Shown here in pieces: positions 14,806 to 23,174 of a stretch of 36,848 bases of DNA (the first letter of the stretch is position 1; every line of letters begins with the position of its first letter). The DNA comes from Actinomycetota bacterium (GTDB taxonomy: Bacteria > Actinomycetota > Acidimicrobiia > Acidimicrobiales > Ilumatobacteraceae). The stretch is from assembly GCA_009704985.1 (NCBI GenBank), contig WLDE01000015.1, positions 1-36,848 of the forward strand, read 5' to 3'. A program made the position numbers and the translations under genes. The notes beneath the pieces were generated by a model. It made no database searches and was not told the DNA's origin. It worked only from the letters and a program-made list of their open reading frames with translations.

Positions 14806-15722
14806 GGAAGGTTCCCTCCTCCGCCGATAATGCCGCGGCACTCTGGCGTGTCGGTAAAGTACGCTTTGGGGTTCCTTCGGTCGCCAGAGCCTGGTGCGCT
14901 GAACTGCTTGAACCCAGAAGATTCGGCTTCGTCAAACTCGCCATTACCAAGATTGAGACGCTGAAGCCTGTAGTACGCGGAGCGTCGGCAGTCAAAGAAC
15001 GCCCGAACGATGTCCACTTCGCACGCCCCGCACGCCAAGATGTCAGGCGGCGGGGGCTGCCTGCCAAAGCAAGAAAAGAACCCGCTGAATGGGCCGTTGG
15101 GGTATGGGTCGGAGGCGAAGCAGTTGAAGGGTTGCGGCGTTACTTGGCTCACCGTCGTGGTGGTGCCGCTAACCGGGTCTGTCCTGATGCGAGTTAGCGT
15201 GGCGGAGCCCGACCATTCACAGCAGTCTCCGGGGGTCGCGTTAGGCCGCTGCGACCACGTGACATTGCTCTCGAAGATTTGCTCTTCAACCGTCTCGCCG
15301 CCGGCTCGAACGGATCGACTCTTGAAGGTCCATCGCATCCGCGCGGTCATGCCTGCAATCTGGCACTCGTCGGTCGGAATAAGGTATGTGCCAGGCGGCG
15401 CGTTTGGGTCGATCGGATTCGGATCGTCGATCATCCTGCACAGAAATGGACAGCAACAATTCGCACACACCGCGTTTGTGCCAACATCGGCACATCGGGC
15501 TATCTGTTCTCCCTGCGGCTGAAATGGAAGCGGACAACCTGTGCCATACTCCGGACCTCGGGGTGCCGACGGGTCGAACCACGGCGGCGGGCCGCCCGGC
15601 CCCCACGGCGGCTCGCCATTCCACCCATCACCGCAGCAGTTCGGCGGCGGCGGACACGCGCCGGTGTACAGCTTGCCCGCGGCCGTCGTGATGATCTTGC
15701 CGTTATCGAGCTGGTAGATCAT
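14802..15722 (-). CDS. Cysteine- and proline-rich tail-tip protein
   Basis: A 306-residue protein with 19 cysteines, many clustered (ACPPPPNCC, and NCCCPFLC about residues 89-96), plus Pro/Gly-rich low-complexity runs near residues 35-60. The middle contains strand-rich segments (ARMRWTFKSRSVRAGGETV) as in tail adhesins. It starts in an ATGA overlap with the 408-residue structural gene. I infer a structural tail-tip or receptor-contact protein from position and composition; no family recognised. Confidence 0.62.
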   Translation of the reverse strand: MIYQLDNGKIITTAAGKLYTGACPPPPNCCGDGWNGEPPWGPGGPPPWFDPSAPRGPEYGTGCPLPFQPQGEQIARCADVGTNAVCANCCCPFLCRMIDDPNPIDPNAPPGTYLIPTDECQIAGMTARMRWTFKSRSVRAGGETVEEQIFESNVTWSQRPNATPGDCCEWSGSATLTRIRTDPVSGTTTTVSQVTPQPFNCFASDPYPNGPFSGFFSCFGRQPPPPDILACGACEVDIVRAFFDCRRSAYYRLQRLNLGNGEFDEAESSGFKQFSAPGSGDRRNPKAYFTDTPECRGIIGGGGNLP

Positions 15723-16945
15723 GTCGGCCCCGGCGCGGGCTCAGGCTCGCAGACCTGGACTTCGAGCCGCTCTTGGATGAGCAGGTACCAGCCAAGGCCT
15801 CCGTCGCCGTTGTCGTCCCGAATGCACAGCGCGCGAGCGCCGACGATCGCTGGCACGATGATGCCGTCGGGCATCACCGGTGTCCCCCAATGCGGCCGCA
15901 CGTTCGTGAGGGTCTGGTCGGTGCCGCGGATCTTCACCGAGTAGTTGACCGACGAGACGACCGTCGGCTCCGTCGCGCTCGCCGCGGTGATCTCGCCGAT
16001 GAGAATGTTTGGCGTCGGGCGCTCGAACGCGAACAGCGTCTCGCCGGTCGTCGTTCGCTGGGGCCACGCGTGCACGATCGTTCCGGGTCGGACCTGCTCG
16101 AGCCACTCGTTCTCTCGATGCGTGGTGTCGGTGTGTGTGGCTTCGAGCAGGTTGATCGCGCGATACGGCTGGAAGTCGGCCGAGGTGATCCCTCCCGGCT
16201 TCGCCACCCACGTGCCGAAGTCGGGGCTCTCGGGGTCAGTGTCCCAGGCGACCTGCGTGAAGTGATACAGGTAGCGGTACTGCCTGGTCTCTGCCGGGTC
16301 TGAGCCCGGCACCTCCCAGGGCTCGGCGCCGTCGATCCGGATCGTGATTGGCCCCGCCGGCAAGGGGCCGAGGTGCAGCATGGCCCACAGCGGGAGTGGT
16401 TCTTCCGGCGTGCCGTGCCCAGGCTCTTCGTCGCCGCTGAAGCCGGCTTCCGCCGCGATGATGGTGAACTCGCCGACCTCGCCGGCATGCAGCGTGCGCG
16501 ACCCGGCGCGGAGGCTCGCACGACTCTGGCCCTCGCGCGTGATGATCACCAGCGCCGGCACCATGCCATGCACCACCACCGGGCCGACCGCACCTGGCGG
16601 GATCGGCTTCGCGGCGATGCACGTGCGGCCGACGTGGGTCTCGGCCGGCTCGATGAGCCTCATGACCGGGCGAGCCTGGAACAGGTTCGCGGATTGATCG
16701 ACCAGGTCATCGTCGCCGACTCGGGCCGGCTCCCAGCACGGGCCACCGAGCGCCATCGCCTGGCCCTTCTCGATCAGCGTGGCCGTGGTGTTGAACCCCG
16801 AGAGCACGCGGGGCCGCTCGGCGGAATCCTCGGACGTCTGGCCGAGGGTGCCAGCCTCAGCAATTCGGGCCGCAGCGTCCCAGCGATTGAGTGTTCGCGC
16901 GGTCAATCGGACCGTCTGACCAGAAGTGAATTGGCCGCTGGTCAT
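15719..16945 (-). CDS. Minor tail structural protein
   Basis: A 408-residue beta-rich protein. The first 35 residues (SGQTVRLTARTLNRWDAAAR) look like a start seen in structural proteins of planctomycete phages, followed by small beta domains (for example TVVSSVNYSVKIRGTDQTL) and a Pro-rich end. It follows the 280-residue tail gene with a 4-nt overlap. Its place after the tape measure suggests a distal tail or baseplate part; no enzymatic motif. Confidence 0.6.
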   Translation of the reverse strand: MTSGQFTSGQTVRLTARTLNRWDAAARIAEAGTLGQTSEDSAERPRVLSGFNTTATLIEKGQAMALGGPCWEPARVGDDDLVDQSANLFQARPVMRLIEPAETHVGRTCIAAKPIPPGAVGPVVVHGMVPALVIITREGQSRASLRAGSRTLHAGEVGEFTIIAAEAGFSGDEEPGHGTPEEPLPLWAMLHLGPLPAGPITIRIDGAEPWEVPGSDPAETRQYRYLYHFTQVAWDTDPESPDFGTWVAKPGGITSADFQPYRAINLLEATHTDTTHRENEWLEQVRPGTIVHAWPQRTTTGETLFAFERPTPNILIGEITAASATEPTVVSSVNYSVKIRGTDQTLTNVRPHWGTPVMPDGIIVPAIVGARALCIRDDNGDGGLGWYLLIQERLEVQVCEPEPAPGPT

Positions 16946-17784
16946 GTGGGGGTCGTGGGGTTCGGGAGTTGCAGTGCCGCGAAGCTCGTCCTTCGAAAGA
17001 CACGCTCGATATGTGCGACATCAGGAACCTTGATGATTCTGCCTGATGGGTCGGGTACATCTCGATACTCGACCCAGAGCAGGTCGTGGCCCTCTTTTCC
17101 TGGGACTGAGATGCTTGCTCCCGTTCCGCCGTCGGCATTAATCGTGAACGCGTCCTGGTTCTCGGCGATGGCGAACGTCGATATGACCTCGTAGTCGTTC
17201 TGGCCTGCGCGAAACGACCAGCTTGAGCCCATGTAGAGCAGCTCGCCCGGCTGAAAGCCCCTGAACACGTCGGAGTTGACTTTGAAGGCGTTCCTGCCGA
17301 TCAGTCTGATCCATGCGCCATCGACTGCCGCGGCGGGCTTGTACCCGCGCTCATCGAATTGCTGCATGCCTGTCGGGATCGAAACGCCTTGGGCGACGCC
17401 CTGATCGTCTACGTTGATCGCGCCTGAGTACGGCGTGCTAACCGAGCCTGAGTTGCCGAAGCTCCCTATGTGCTGGATCGCCTGAGTGAGGGTGACATCC
17501 ACGGCGCGGACGGAGCCGGACGTGAAGAAGTCCGTCGTCTCGGGTTGAATCCGCTGGGTGTCGCCCGAGATCGGACCCCATTCGAGACTTACCTGCCAGA
17601 CCCCCGGGCGGATGGTGTTGAAGGTCGGCACGCCGCGTCTCAGCGCTCCGAGCATCGGTGGCGTGTTGGCGAGGACATGAGCCCTCACCACCGCCTGATC
17701 AGTCGATCCTCGCACGAGGTAAACGCGGCGCTCGCTCTTCGCGCTGCTCTCGAATCCCTCGGCCTTGTCAATCATCGTGATCAT
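16942..17784 (-). CDS. Distal-tail-like structural protein
   Basis: A 280-residue beta-rich protein directly after the tape measure gene (three-base gap), the slot of distal tail or minor tail proteins in siphoviruses. Segments such as RRVYLVRGSTDQAVVRAHVL and GVWQVSLEWGPISG are typical strand-turn-strand repeats. No catalytic motif. The assignment rests on synteny and composition. Confidence 0.6.
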   Translation of the reverse strand: MITMIDKAEGFESSAKSERRVYLVRGSTDQAVVRAHVLANTPPMLGALRRGVPTFNTIRPGVWQVSLEWGPISGDTQRIQPETTDFFTSGSVRAVDVTLTQAIQHIGSFGNSGSVSTPYSGAINVDDQGVAQGVSIPTGMQQFDERGYKPAAAVDGAWIRLIGRNAFKVNSDVFRGFQPGELLYMGSSWSFRAGQNDYEVISTFAIAENQDAFTINADGGTGASISVPGKEGHDLLWVEYRDVPDPSGRIIKVPDVAHIERVFRRTSFAALQLPNPTTPT

Positions 17785-17787
17785 GGT

Positions 17788-19653
17788 TCATCCGAGGGTG
17801 ACTGTCCCTGGGGCCTGGTTCTGGACGGTCCGCTTGATGTCATCGATCTGCGAGGCGATCCGCTCGAGCACCTGTCCGGTTGCGCCGCTGCGGAGGCTGT
17901 CCAGGCCCGCGTCCGTCAACCCGAACAGGCTGCGCACGCCGCCAAACGACGAGACCTGCTCGAAGGCCTCGCCGATCGTCTCTGCGATGTCCTGTACCTG
18001 GGGACGTCGGGCCATGGCCGCGTTGAATTCCTGATAGCCACGTTCGGCTTGGGCGAACAGAGCATCCATGCGGGCCTTTTCGGCGGCCTCGGCGTCCGCT
18101 CGCGCCTGCGCGTCCGCGGCCCGCTTTTGAGCAGCCGCCAGTCGCTCTTGAGCCTTGGCCAGGTTCGTTTCCGCGTCGATCAGTGCCGGGCTGCGATAAG
18201 CGTCGGCCGCGGCCAGCGACTGATCGAGCTCTGCAGTGGCCCTGGAGACGATGACTTCCGGCGTGTCTGGAGCCATCGAGTTGGCTCGGGTCTGAATGGC
18301 GTGCGCCAGATTGCGGACCGCGGAGTCTGAGATTCCGATGCCCTTCAGTGCGTTCGCAACGAGCTCTAGCCCGCCCGCGAAGCCGTCCAGCGCGACGCTG
18401 ACGATGGTCTGCAGGCCTGCCATGGCAAGCTCCGCTGACATTCGCAGGCCCGCCCACAAGTACGAGCCCGCCTTCGAGACCGTCTTGATGAACCAGTCCC
18501 AGAGTCTGATGATCGAAGTGAGCCCTTTGCGCCATACGACCTCAAGCGCCGCCAGTCCAATCTCGCCAGCCAGCGCCATGTCGCCAGACTTCAGGGCCTG
18601 GGAGATGGACTTCATGACCCCGGACACGAACTCGAACGCTCCGGAGAAGGCCGACTTGATCGCCCCGCCGACCGTGCCCAGCGTGCCCGTGAAGTAAAGA
18701 AGCGCGCCCACGGCGATACCGATGGCCGCTCCGATCAGCACGACCGGGCTCGTCAGCACCCCGATCGCGATCGCGGTGAGCTTGGCCGCGACCGCCACGC
18801 CGACCAGGGCACTCCCAAGCACGACCGCTCCTGCGGCCAGTGCGCCGACCGCCATCACGACCGCGGGGTTCTGACTGACGAACTTGCCGAACTCGGCGAT
18901 GAGCGGGCCGACCAAATCGATCGCGGCCTTCATCGCCGGAGCGAATGCCTCGCCGATCTTCGCCGCGGTTCGGGCCGTGACCATCTGCAGCTCGTCGAAC
19001 GCGTCGGCCAACTGAGCGCCGGCCTTGGCGCTGTCTGTGGACATGGTCAGTCCGAGCTCACGGGCTCGGGCACGCATGTCCTGCAGGCCCTTTGCGCCGC
19101 CGTTGAGCAGTGGGATCAGATCCGCACCGGACCTGCCGAACACGCCCATGGCCGCGGCGGTCTTCTTCGCAGGGTCCGCGATCGCTGCGATCCCGTCGGC
19201 GATCCGTTCGAACTGCTGGTCAGGATGCAGGCCCTGAAGCTCCTCGATCGTCAGCCCAAGGTCGGCCAGGGCCTGAACACTCCCGGCGTCGCCGTCCATC
19301 GCCCCAGCAAGAACCTTCTGCATCCGGGCAACGCCGGTCTCGAGCGATCCCATCTCCACGTTGGCCTGCTTCACCCCAAGAGCGAGCTCGCTGATCGCTT
19401 CGACTGACATGCCCGTCTTCGTCGCCATCGTGTCCATGCTGTCCGCGGAGTCGGCGAAGAGCTTTGCCGCTGCGCCAAGCCCTCCGAGAACCGCGCCGCC
19501 GACCGCGATGCTCGCCGCCCCGAGCTTGCCCACCGAAGCGGCGAACGCGTTCAGTCGCTTCTCCGCGGTCGACATGGCCTTGTGGAACTTCTCGTCCCGA
19601 GCGCCGAGCTCCACGAAGGCGCGACCTGCTCGGATGGCGGCGGCGGTGCTCAT
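17788..19653 (-). CDS. Tail tape measure protein
   Basis: A 621-residue protein that sets tail length. N-terminal AAIRAGRAFVELGARD is a start I know from tape measure proteins in planctomycete genomes. Helical regions, a region with DSMDTMATKTGMSVEAIS, a hydrophobic middle (VVMAVGALAAGAVVLGSALV and following, residues about 260-330) and C-terminal coiled coil (LAKAQERLAAAQKRAADAQ) follow the family pattern. By the rule of about 0.15 nm per residue the tail would be near 90 nm. The start overlaps the tail completion gene's stop in an ATGA. Confidence 0.88.
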   Translation of the reverse strand: MSTAAAIRAGRAFVELGARDEKFHKAMSTAEKRLNAFAASVGKLGAASIAVGGAVLGGLGAAAKLFADSADSMDTMATKTGMSVEAISELALGVKQANVEMGSLETGVARMQKVLAGAMDGDAGSVQALADLGLTIEELQGLHPDQQFERIADGIAAIADPAKKTAAAMGVFGRSGADLIPLLNGGAKGLQDMRARARELGLTMSTDSAKAGAQLADAFDELQMVTARTAAKIGEAFAPAMKAAIDLVGPLIAEFGKFVSQNPAVVMAVGALAAGAVVLGSALVGVAVAAKLTAIAIGVLTSPVVLIGAAIGIAVGALLYFTGTLGTVGGAIKSAFSGAFEFVSGVMKSISQALKSGDMALAGEIGLAALEVVWRKGLTSIIRLWDWFIKTVSKAGSYLWAGLRMSAELAMAGLQTIVSVALDGFAGGLELVANALKGIGISDSAVRNLAHAIQTRANSMAPDTPEVIVSRATAELDQSLAAADAYRSPALIDAETNLAKAQERLAAAQKRAADAQARADAEAAEKARMDALFAQAERGYQEFNAAMARRPQVQDIAETIGEAFEQVSSFGGVRSLFGLTDAGLDSLRSGATGQVLERIASQIDDIKRTVQNQAPGTVTLG

Positions 19654-20222
19654 GAAAGATCTCCCGACTTATGCAGAGCGTCCTGCCACTGCTGGCGAAG
19701 CCCAGCGAGGCCCTTGCCGAACGCGGGGCGCATGAACGGGCGTGCCGCCATGTTCCTGGTCTTCTTCACCCAGCGGCCCTGGGTCTGCCAGGTCGAGCCG
19801 TCCGAGCGAATCCTGACGCGTCCAGGTTCGAAGGTTCGGAACCGGACCGTCCCGCCGAACTCGAGGACCTCGGGCGCGCCCGTCGGCTTATTGGTTCGAG
19901 CGGGGCCGATGATGATGCTGCCGGTCGATCGGTCGTACGAGAAGAACACGAACTTCCGCAGCAGCGAGTTGGGCTCACGGACGAACGGCGGGTTGCCCGG
20001 GGCGCTGTACTCGGTCTCGTCGATCCAGTTTACGACGCCCTCGATCTCCTGCCGAATGAGCTTCTTCCGCCGGGTCTTCAGCAGCTTGCGGGCCTGCTGC
20101 CGCACGTTCCCGCCGAGGGCGAACAGCGCGCGGTAGCGGGCCTCGTTCATCGACGTGATGATGTCTTTCCGGTTGAAGAAGCCGGCCTTCATGCCCTTGA
20201 TGGTCGCGGTCGGTGTGAGCAT
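19650..20222 (-). CDS. HK97 gp10-like tail completion protein
   Basis: A 190-residue protein with the gp10-like order: N-terminal helix with basic residues (VRQQARKLLKTRRKK), PGNPPFVREPNSLLRKF, a strand with IIIGPARTN, PEVLEFGGTV, and the ARPFMRPAF signature before a final helix. Such proteins join tail to head. It is unusual that it sits after the tail chaperone and just before the tape measure instead of before the tail tube. The ATG shares one base with the upstream TGA. Confidence 0.72.
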   Translation of the reverse strand: MLTPTATIKGMKAGFFNRKDIITSMNEARYRALFALGGNVRQQARKLLKTRRKKLIRQEIEGVVNWIDETEYSAPGNPPFVREPNSLLRKFVFFSYDRSTGSIIIGPARTNKPTGAPEVLEFGGTVRFRTFEPGRVRIRSDGSTWQTQGRWVKKTRNMAARPFMRPAFGKGLAGLRQQWQDALHKSGDLS

Positions 20223-20482
20223 CAGTGCTTCTGGAAGCCATTGAGCGAGCCTTCGATCCGCGAAAGACGCTGCTGAACGTCGGAGACGGCGGTCTGCATG
20301 ACGACCAGTGAGGCCTTGAGCTCTCCCAGAGCCTGAGCGTCCTGGGTGCGGAGCGACGATCCGCCGATGAATCCGCCACCGCCGCCGACTGCGAGCGCAA
20401 GCAGCCAGGGCACGAGGCTTTTGGGGATGCGGACATCGCCGTGTGGTCCGCGGTCGGTAGATGGGGAAGCTGCTGCCGACAT
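20222..20482 (-). CDS. Small membrane protein with coiled coil (holin candidate)
   Basis: An 86-residue protein with a short polar N terminus, one membrane segment (LVPWLLALAVGGGGGFIGG, residues about 24-42) and a C-terminal heptad helix (LVVMQTAVSDVQQRLSRIE). Size and layout would fit a holin, antiholin or membrane-bound tail accessory. ATG with AAGGAG. It lies beside the lipoprotein gene, and together they are the only late-region candidates for envelope functions; the lysis assignment is a guess from context. Confidence 0.6.
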   Translation of the reverse strand: MSAAASPSTDRGPHGDVRIPKSLVPWLLALAVGGGGGFIGGSSLRTQDAQALGELKASLVVMQTAVSDVQQRLSRIEGSLNGFQKH

Positions 20483-20525
20483 CTGTACTCCTTCACAGAG
20501 GGCGTGTTGAGGGGCTGGTTTGGGA

Positions 20526-21122
20526 TCAGGGCGCGCCCGCGGCCGTGCGGAGCGCCTGGCCGAGCAGGTCTCCGAGCGTCTTGCCGATCTCGCCTTGCGT
20601 CTCAAGCTGGGCGAGGACGGCGGCTCGCTGGTCGGCGCTGAGCGCCGTCCAGTAGGTCACCAGGCGGTCATACGCCTCGTTCTGTGCGCGAATCGGCGTG
20701 CTCGCGTCGGTCCCGAACTGCACGTTCTTCATCGCGATCTTGCGCGTTGCCGGGTCGAAGTTAACGCTCTCGGCCTTTGCCGTCACATCCTTTCCGCTGC
20801 TGCTGTTCAGGCTGACCCGGCCGTCGGGATTGAGCAGGAGGCTCACCTCCGTGCTCGCCTGGCTGACTCGCCAGGAGCGGCTCTCGCCGTCGGTCGTGAC
20901 GGTGTAGCTCTGCGGGCCGACACCGCCGCTGCTGATTCGCTCGCCGACGTCGGCGGTCCCGGCGTCGAACTGCAGCGTGTTGGGGCTGGCATTGTCGATC
21001 CGCGGGCCTTCGGCCCCGATCGTGGCTCGAGTCCCGGGAGCGAGCTCCGTCTGCACGCAGGCTGCCATGAGCATGGCAGCCAGAAAGAGAACCGTGACGA
21101 GATACTTGCTGATGGTGGTCAT
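20526..21122 (-). CDS. Secreted lipoprotein
   Basis: A 198-residue protein with a lipoprotein signal: hydrophobic core LVTVLFLAAM, then LMAAC with Cys21 or so as the lipid site. The mature part is beta-rich (QSYTVTTDGESRSW, VNFDPATRKIAMKNVQF) with a C-terminal helix. ATG at 21122 overlaps the stop of the tail chaperone extension and has AGGAG. A lipoprotein inside the tail operon is unusual. Candidates are a superinfection exclusion lipoprotein, a spanin-like subunit or an envelope receptor shield; sequence alone does not decide. Confidence 0.72.
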   Translation of the reverse strand: MTTISKYLVTVLFLAAMLMAACVQTELAPGTRATIGAEGPRIDNASPNTLQFDAGTADVGERISSGGVGPQSYTVTTDGESRSWRVSQASTEVSLLLNPDGRVSLNSSSGKDVTAKAESVNFDPATRKIAMKNVQFGTDASTPIRAQNEAYDRLVTYWTALSADQRAAVLAQLETQGEIGKTLGDLLGQALRTAAGAP

Positions 21123-21345
21123 TGGAAGCTCCTCTGAAAGCTGGCCTTGAACTCTGCGACGGACACGTGCTCGTCGCGGCTTTGTGTTGATGCCGGAAGA
21201 AAGTCTGCGGGCGTCGCGTGGCCGCCTGCCACATTCACGACGAGGCTCATGAGCGATGCGGTTTGACCCCACTCAAAGTCGCGTCGGCCCAGGAACATCT
21301 CGACTAGTTGCCACTCTTGGAGGCCGTCGAGGGACCGGAGCCCGA
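21119..21345 (-). CDS. Tail assembly chaperone extension (gpT-like), reached by -1 frameshift
   Basis: The segment LDGLQEWQLVEMFLGRRDFE, then WGQTASLMSLVVNVAG and TPADFLPA, matches short proteins that follow tail assembly chaperones in many siphoviruses. It is in the -1 frame relative to the chaperone gene, overlaps its last 14 codons, and has no ATG, GTG or TTG near its start. Its stop overlaps the lipoprotein ATG, so ribosomes must get there. A programmed -1 frameshift, as in lambda G-GT, is the best explanation. The 5' limit given is approximate; no canonical slippery heptamer was found (TCG GGC TCC is the best place I see). Confidence 0.65.
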
Positions 21346-21759
21346 GGACTCCGGCGAGTCTCCAAGCGACTCGCCAAGGACAATCGGCAGCGCGAGCACC
21401 CTGGCCTCGGCCGCTGGCACCGCGGCCAGAATGCGCTCCTTCGTCTCCTGAATCCTCTTGACCGCGGCCCGGAGCGGCCGACCGCGGTCCCCAACGAAAT
21501 CCGCGAGCGCGAGGATGATCGCTTCGCTCCCCCTCTCGATCGTGTCGAGATCCGCGAACCGTGCCGCCCAGGCTTCCGGCTCCTCCTTGGGGCTGCAAAG
21601 GATGTGCAGAATCGTGACGACGGCCTTCGGCTTGCCGATGGTCTGCAGGACATTCGCGGAGTCGGCGAGCAGGTCGTAGCCGGCTTCGCGGATCTGGTCG
21701 AGGTTGCCGAAGTGAAGCTTTATCGGGTACTCGGTGTCGCCGATCTTGACGAGGTTCAT
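21304..21759 (-). CDS. Tail assembly chaperone (gpG-like)
   Basis: A 151-residue protein between the tail tube and tape measure genes. It begins MNLVKIGDTEYPIKLHFGNL, a start common in tail chaperones, continues with helices (IREAGYDLLADSANVL) and ends in a flexible Ser/Gly tail (SSGSGP). ATG at 21759 has GGAG upstream and is preferred over an earlier in-frame start. It coats the tape measure before tube assembly in known phages; the longer frameshift form recruits the tube protein. Confidence 0.75.
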   Translation of the reverse strand: MNLVKIGDTEYPIKLHFGNLDQIREAGYDLLADSANVLQTIGKPKAVVTILHILCSPKEEPEAWAARFADLDTIERGSEAIILALADFVGDRGRPLRAAVKRIQETKERILAAVPAAEARVLALPIVLGESLGDSPESSGSGPSTASKSGN

Positions 21760-21817
21760 GCGGTGCTCCGTGGGAGTGGTTGCTGAAGCATCGAGCGCCA
21801 GACCCGCTGACCAGTGC

Positions 21818-22267
21818 TCAGGGGGTGACACCGACCGTGCTGAATCCGGGCACGACCGTGGCGTGCGGCGTCAGCTTGAGGCTGATCGACACCTGCACCG
21901 TCTGGCTGGGCTGCATGCTTCGAGCGATGTCGCCGACCATGAACGCGCCCTCAAACACTTCCGTGCCGTTGACGGCGATGGCATCGGTGGTGAACTTGAG
22001 CCAGATCGGGGTGTCGGTCACCTGAGCGTTGCGGAACGCCAGGTACTGCGTGTCATCGGCATCGAGATTCAAGGTGATCGATGCCGAGAGGTCCTTCTTG
22101 CCGCTGATGAAGAGCTCGTAGTCGCTGTCTCGCGAGCTCGCGTTCACGGCCTGCGACGAGATCGAGAGCTCAGTCGAGACCACGTGCTTCAGAATCGTGT
22201 TGACGGGCGGCGATCCTGCCGATACGAGGTACACCTTGTGGAAGTCGCCGGTTCTCAGTCTTGCCAT
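21818..22267 (-). CDS. Major tail tube protein
   Basis: A 149-residue beta-sandwich protein. The order of DSDYELFISGKKDLSASITL, a strand with DTPIWLKF and the closing VQVSISLKLTPH is that of TP901-1/lambda V-type tube proteins (tag, insertion test, helix, strands). ATG at 22267 has AGGAG and lies three bases from the upstream stop. Gene order (connector, terminator, tube, chaperone) agrees. Probably made in high copy. Confidence 0.8.
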   Translation of the reverse strand: MARLRTGDFHKVYLVSAGSPPVNTILKHVVSTELSISSQAVNASSRDSDYELFISGKKDLSASITLNLDADDTQYLAFRNAQVTDTPIWLKFTTDAIAVNGTEVFEGAFMVGDIARSMQPSQTVQVSISLKLTPHATVVPGFSTVGVTP

Positions 22268-22270
22268 GGG

Positions 22271-22747
22271 TCACTCCTGGTCGTGGTCGCTGGTGTGCAC
22301 GCTGTAGCGTGCGAGGATGTGGATGAGCGCGACCGCCTGCGTCTCCCGCAGTGCGGCGTGCTCGATGGACTTGTCGCTCGTCGTCGCCTGCCACTCGGCG
22401 AGGATGTCGGGGCCGAGGGCCAGGTGCTTGCGTGTCAACGCGGCACGGACGTTCGCCGCGACGACCATCATCGCCTTGGCCTCCGCGAAGGTGTTCACGG
22501 CTCGCCGAATCAAGGTGACGCCGACGCTGATCTCGTGGCGATCGCCATCGCGCGACACCGGCTCGATCGTGTAGTCGGATGCGTAGACCAGCGTGATGAC
22601 GTCGTTGTCGCGAACGTCGCGGACCACCGATGCCAAGGGCGCGGCGGCGGTCTGGACGATCAGGCCCAGGCCGTTGGTCTCCGGCGCGGCCTGCAGGAGC
22701 TCCGCGACCTCTTCGACGACACGCGCATCAAGGGCGAGGCGGCTCAC
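22271..22747 (-). CDS. Tail terminator-like protein
   Basis: A 158-residue protein starting at GTG in a GTGA overlap with the connector gene. Alternating helices and strands (ARVVEEVAELLQAAPE, DVITLVYASDYTIEPV, EISVGVTLIRRA) and position right before the tail tube gene fit gpU-like tail terminators. No sequence signature beyond this; synteny is the main argument. Confidence 0.6.
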   Translation of the reverse strand: MSRLALDARVVEEVAELLQAAPETNGLGLIVQTAAAPLASVVRDVRDNDVITLVYASDYTIEPVSRDGDRHEISVGVTLIRRAVNTFAEAKAMMVVAANVRAALTRKHLALGPDILAEWQATTSDKSIEHAALRETQAVALIHILARYSVHTSDHDQE

Positions 22748-23124
22748 AGCGCACCTCCCGCGGCGGTGGTGCGGATGCGGATGCTCGTTCGATCGGCGGT
22801 CTGATACGACCAGGCGTCCAGGCCCGTCCGCGCGATCACGCGATAGATGACCGTCTGCCCGCCGACCGTGTCGCGGATCTGGTCGCCGGCTGCTGGGCGG
22901 AAGAGCTCGGCGCCGATCCTCAGATCCGCCGCGGTCACCGTCCAATCCTGTGTTCGAACCTCGACGACGACTTCGTCGTTGGTGACGGCTTCGCCGCGGG
23001 TCTGGCCTGGCATCGCTCGGACCGTGATCTGCTCGTTCGTCGCCGCGCGAATGTACACCACCTCACGCGAGAGGCTGGTCTCGCGGACGCGGTTCAGAAC
23101 GGCTTGGCCCTGCTGAAGGATCAA
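22744..23124 (-). CDS. Head-tail connector-like protein
   Basis: A protein of at least 126 residues. Motif SREVVYIRAATNEQITVRA and RIGAELFRPAAGDQI are typical of small beta-barrel head-closure proteins of phages. The TTG at 23124 is the first usual start codon in frame, but the frame is open upstream to the decoration gene, and upstream codons (SLFRAGSLTGGLADL) look like a true N-terminal helix of this family. A rare start (CTG or ATT near 23172-23175) is possible. Overlaps the next gene by GTGA. Confidence 0.65.
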   Translation of the reverse strand: MILQQGQAVLNRVRETSLSREVVYIRAATNEQITVRAMPGQTRGEAVTNDEVVVEVRTQDWTVTAADLRIGAELFRPAAGDQIRDTVGGQTVIYRVIARTGLDAWSYQTADRTSIRIRTTAAGGAL

Positions 23125-23174
23125 ATCGGCCAGCCCGCCTGTCAGCGAGCCGGCCCGGAAGAGAGAGATCAGAA

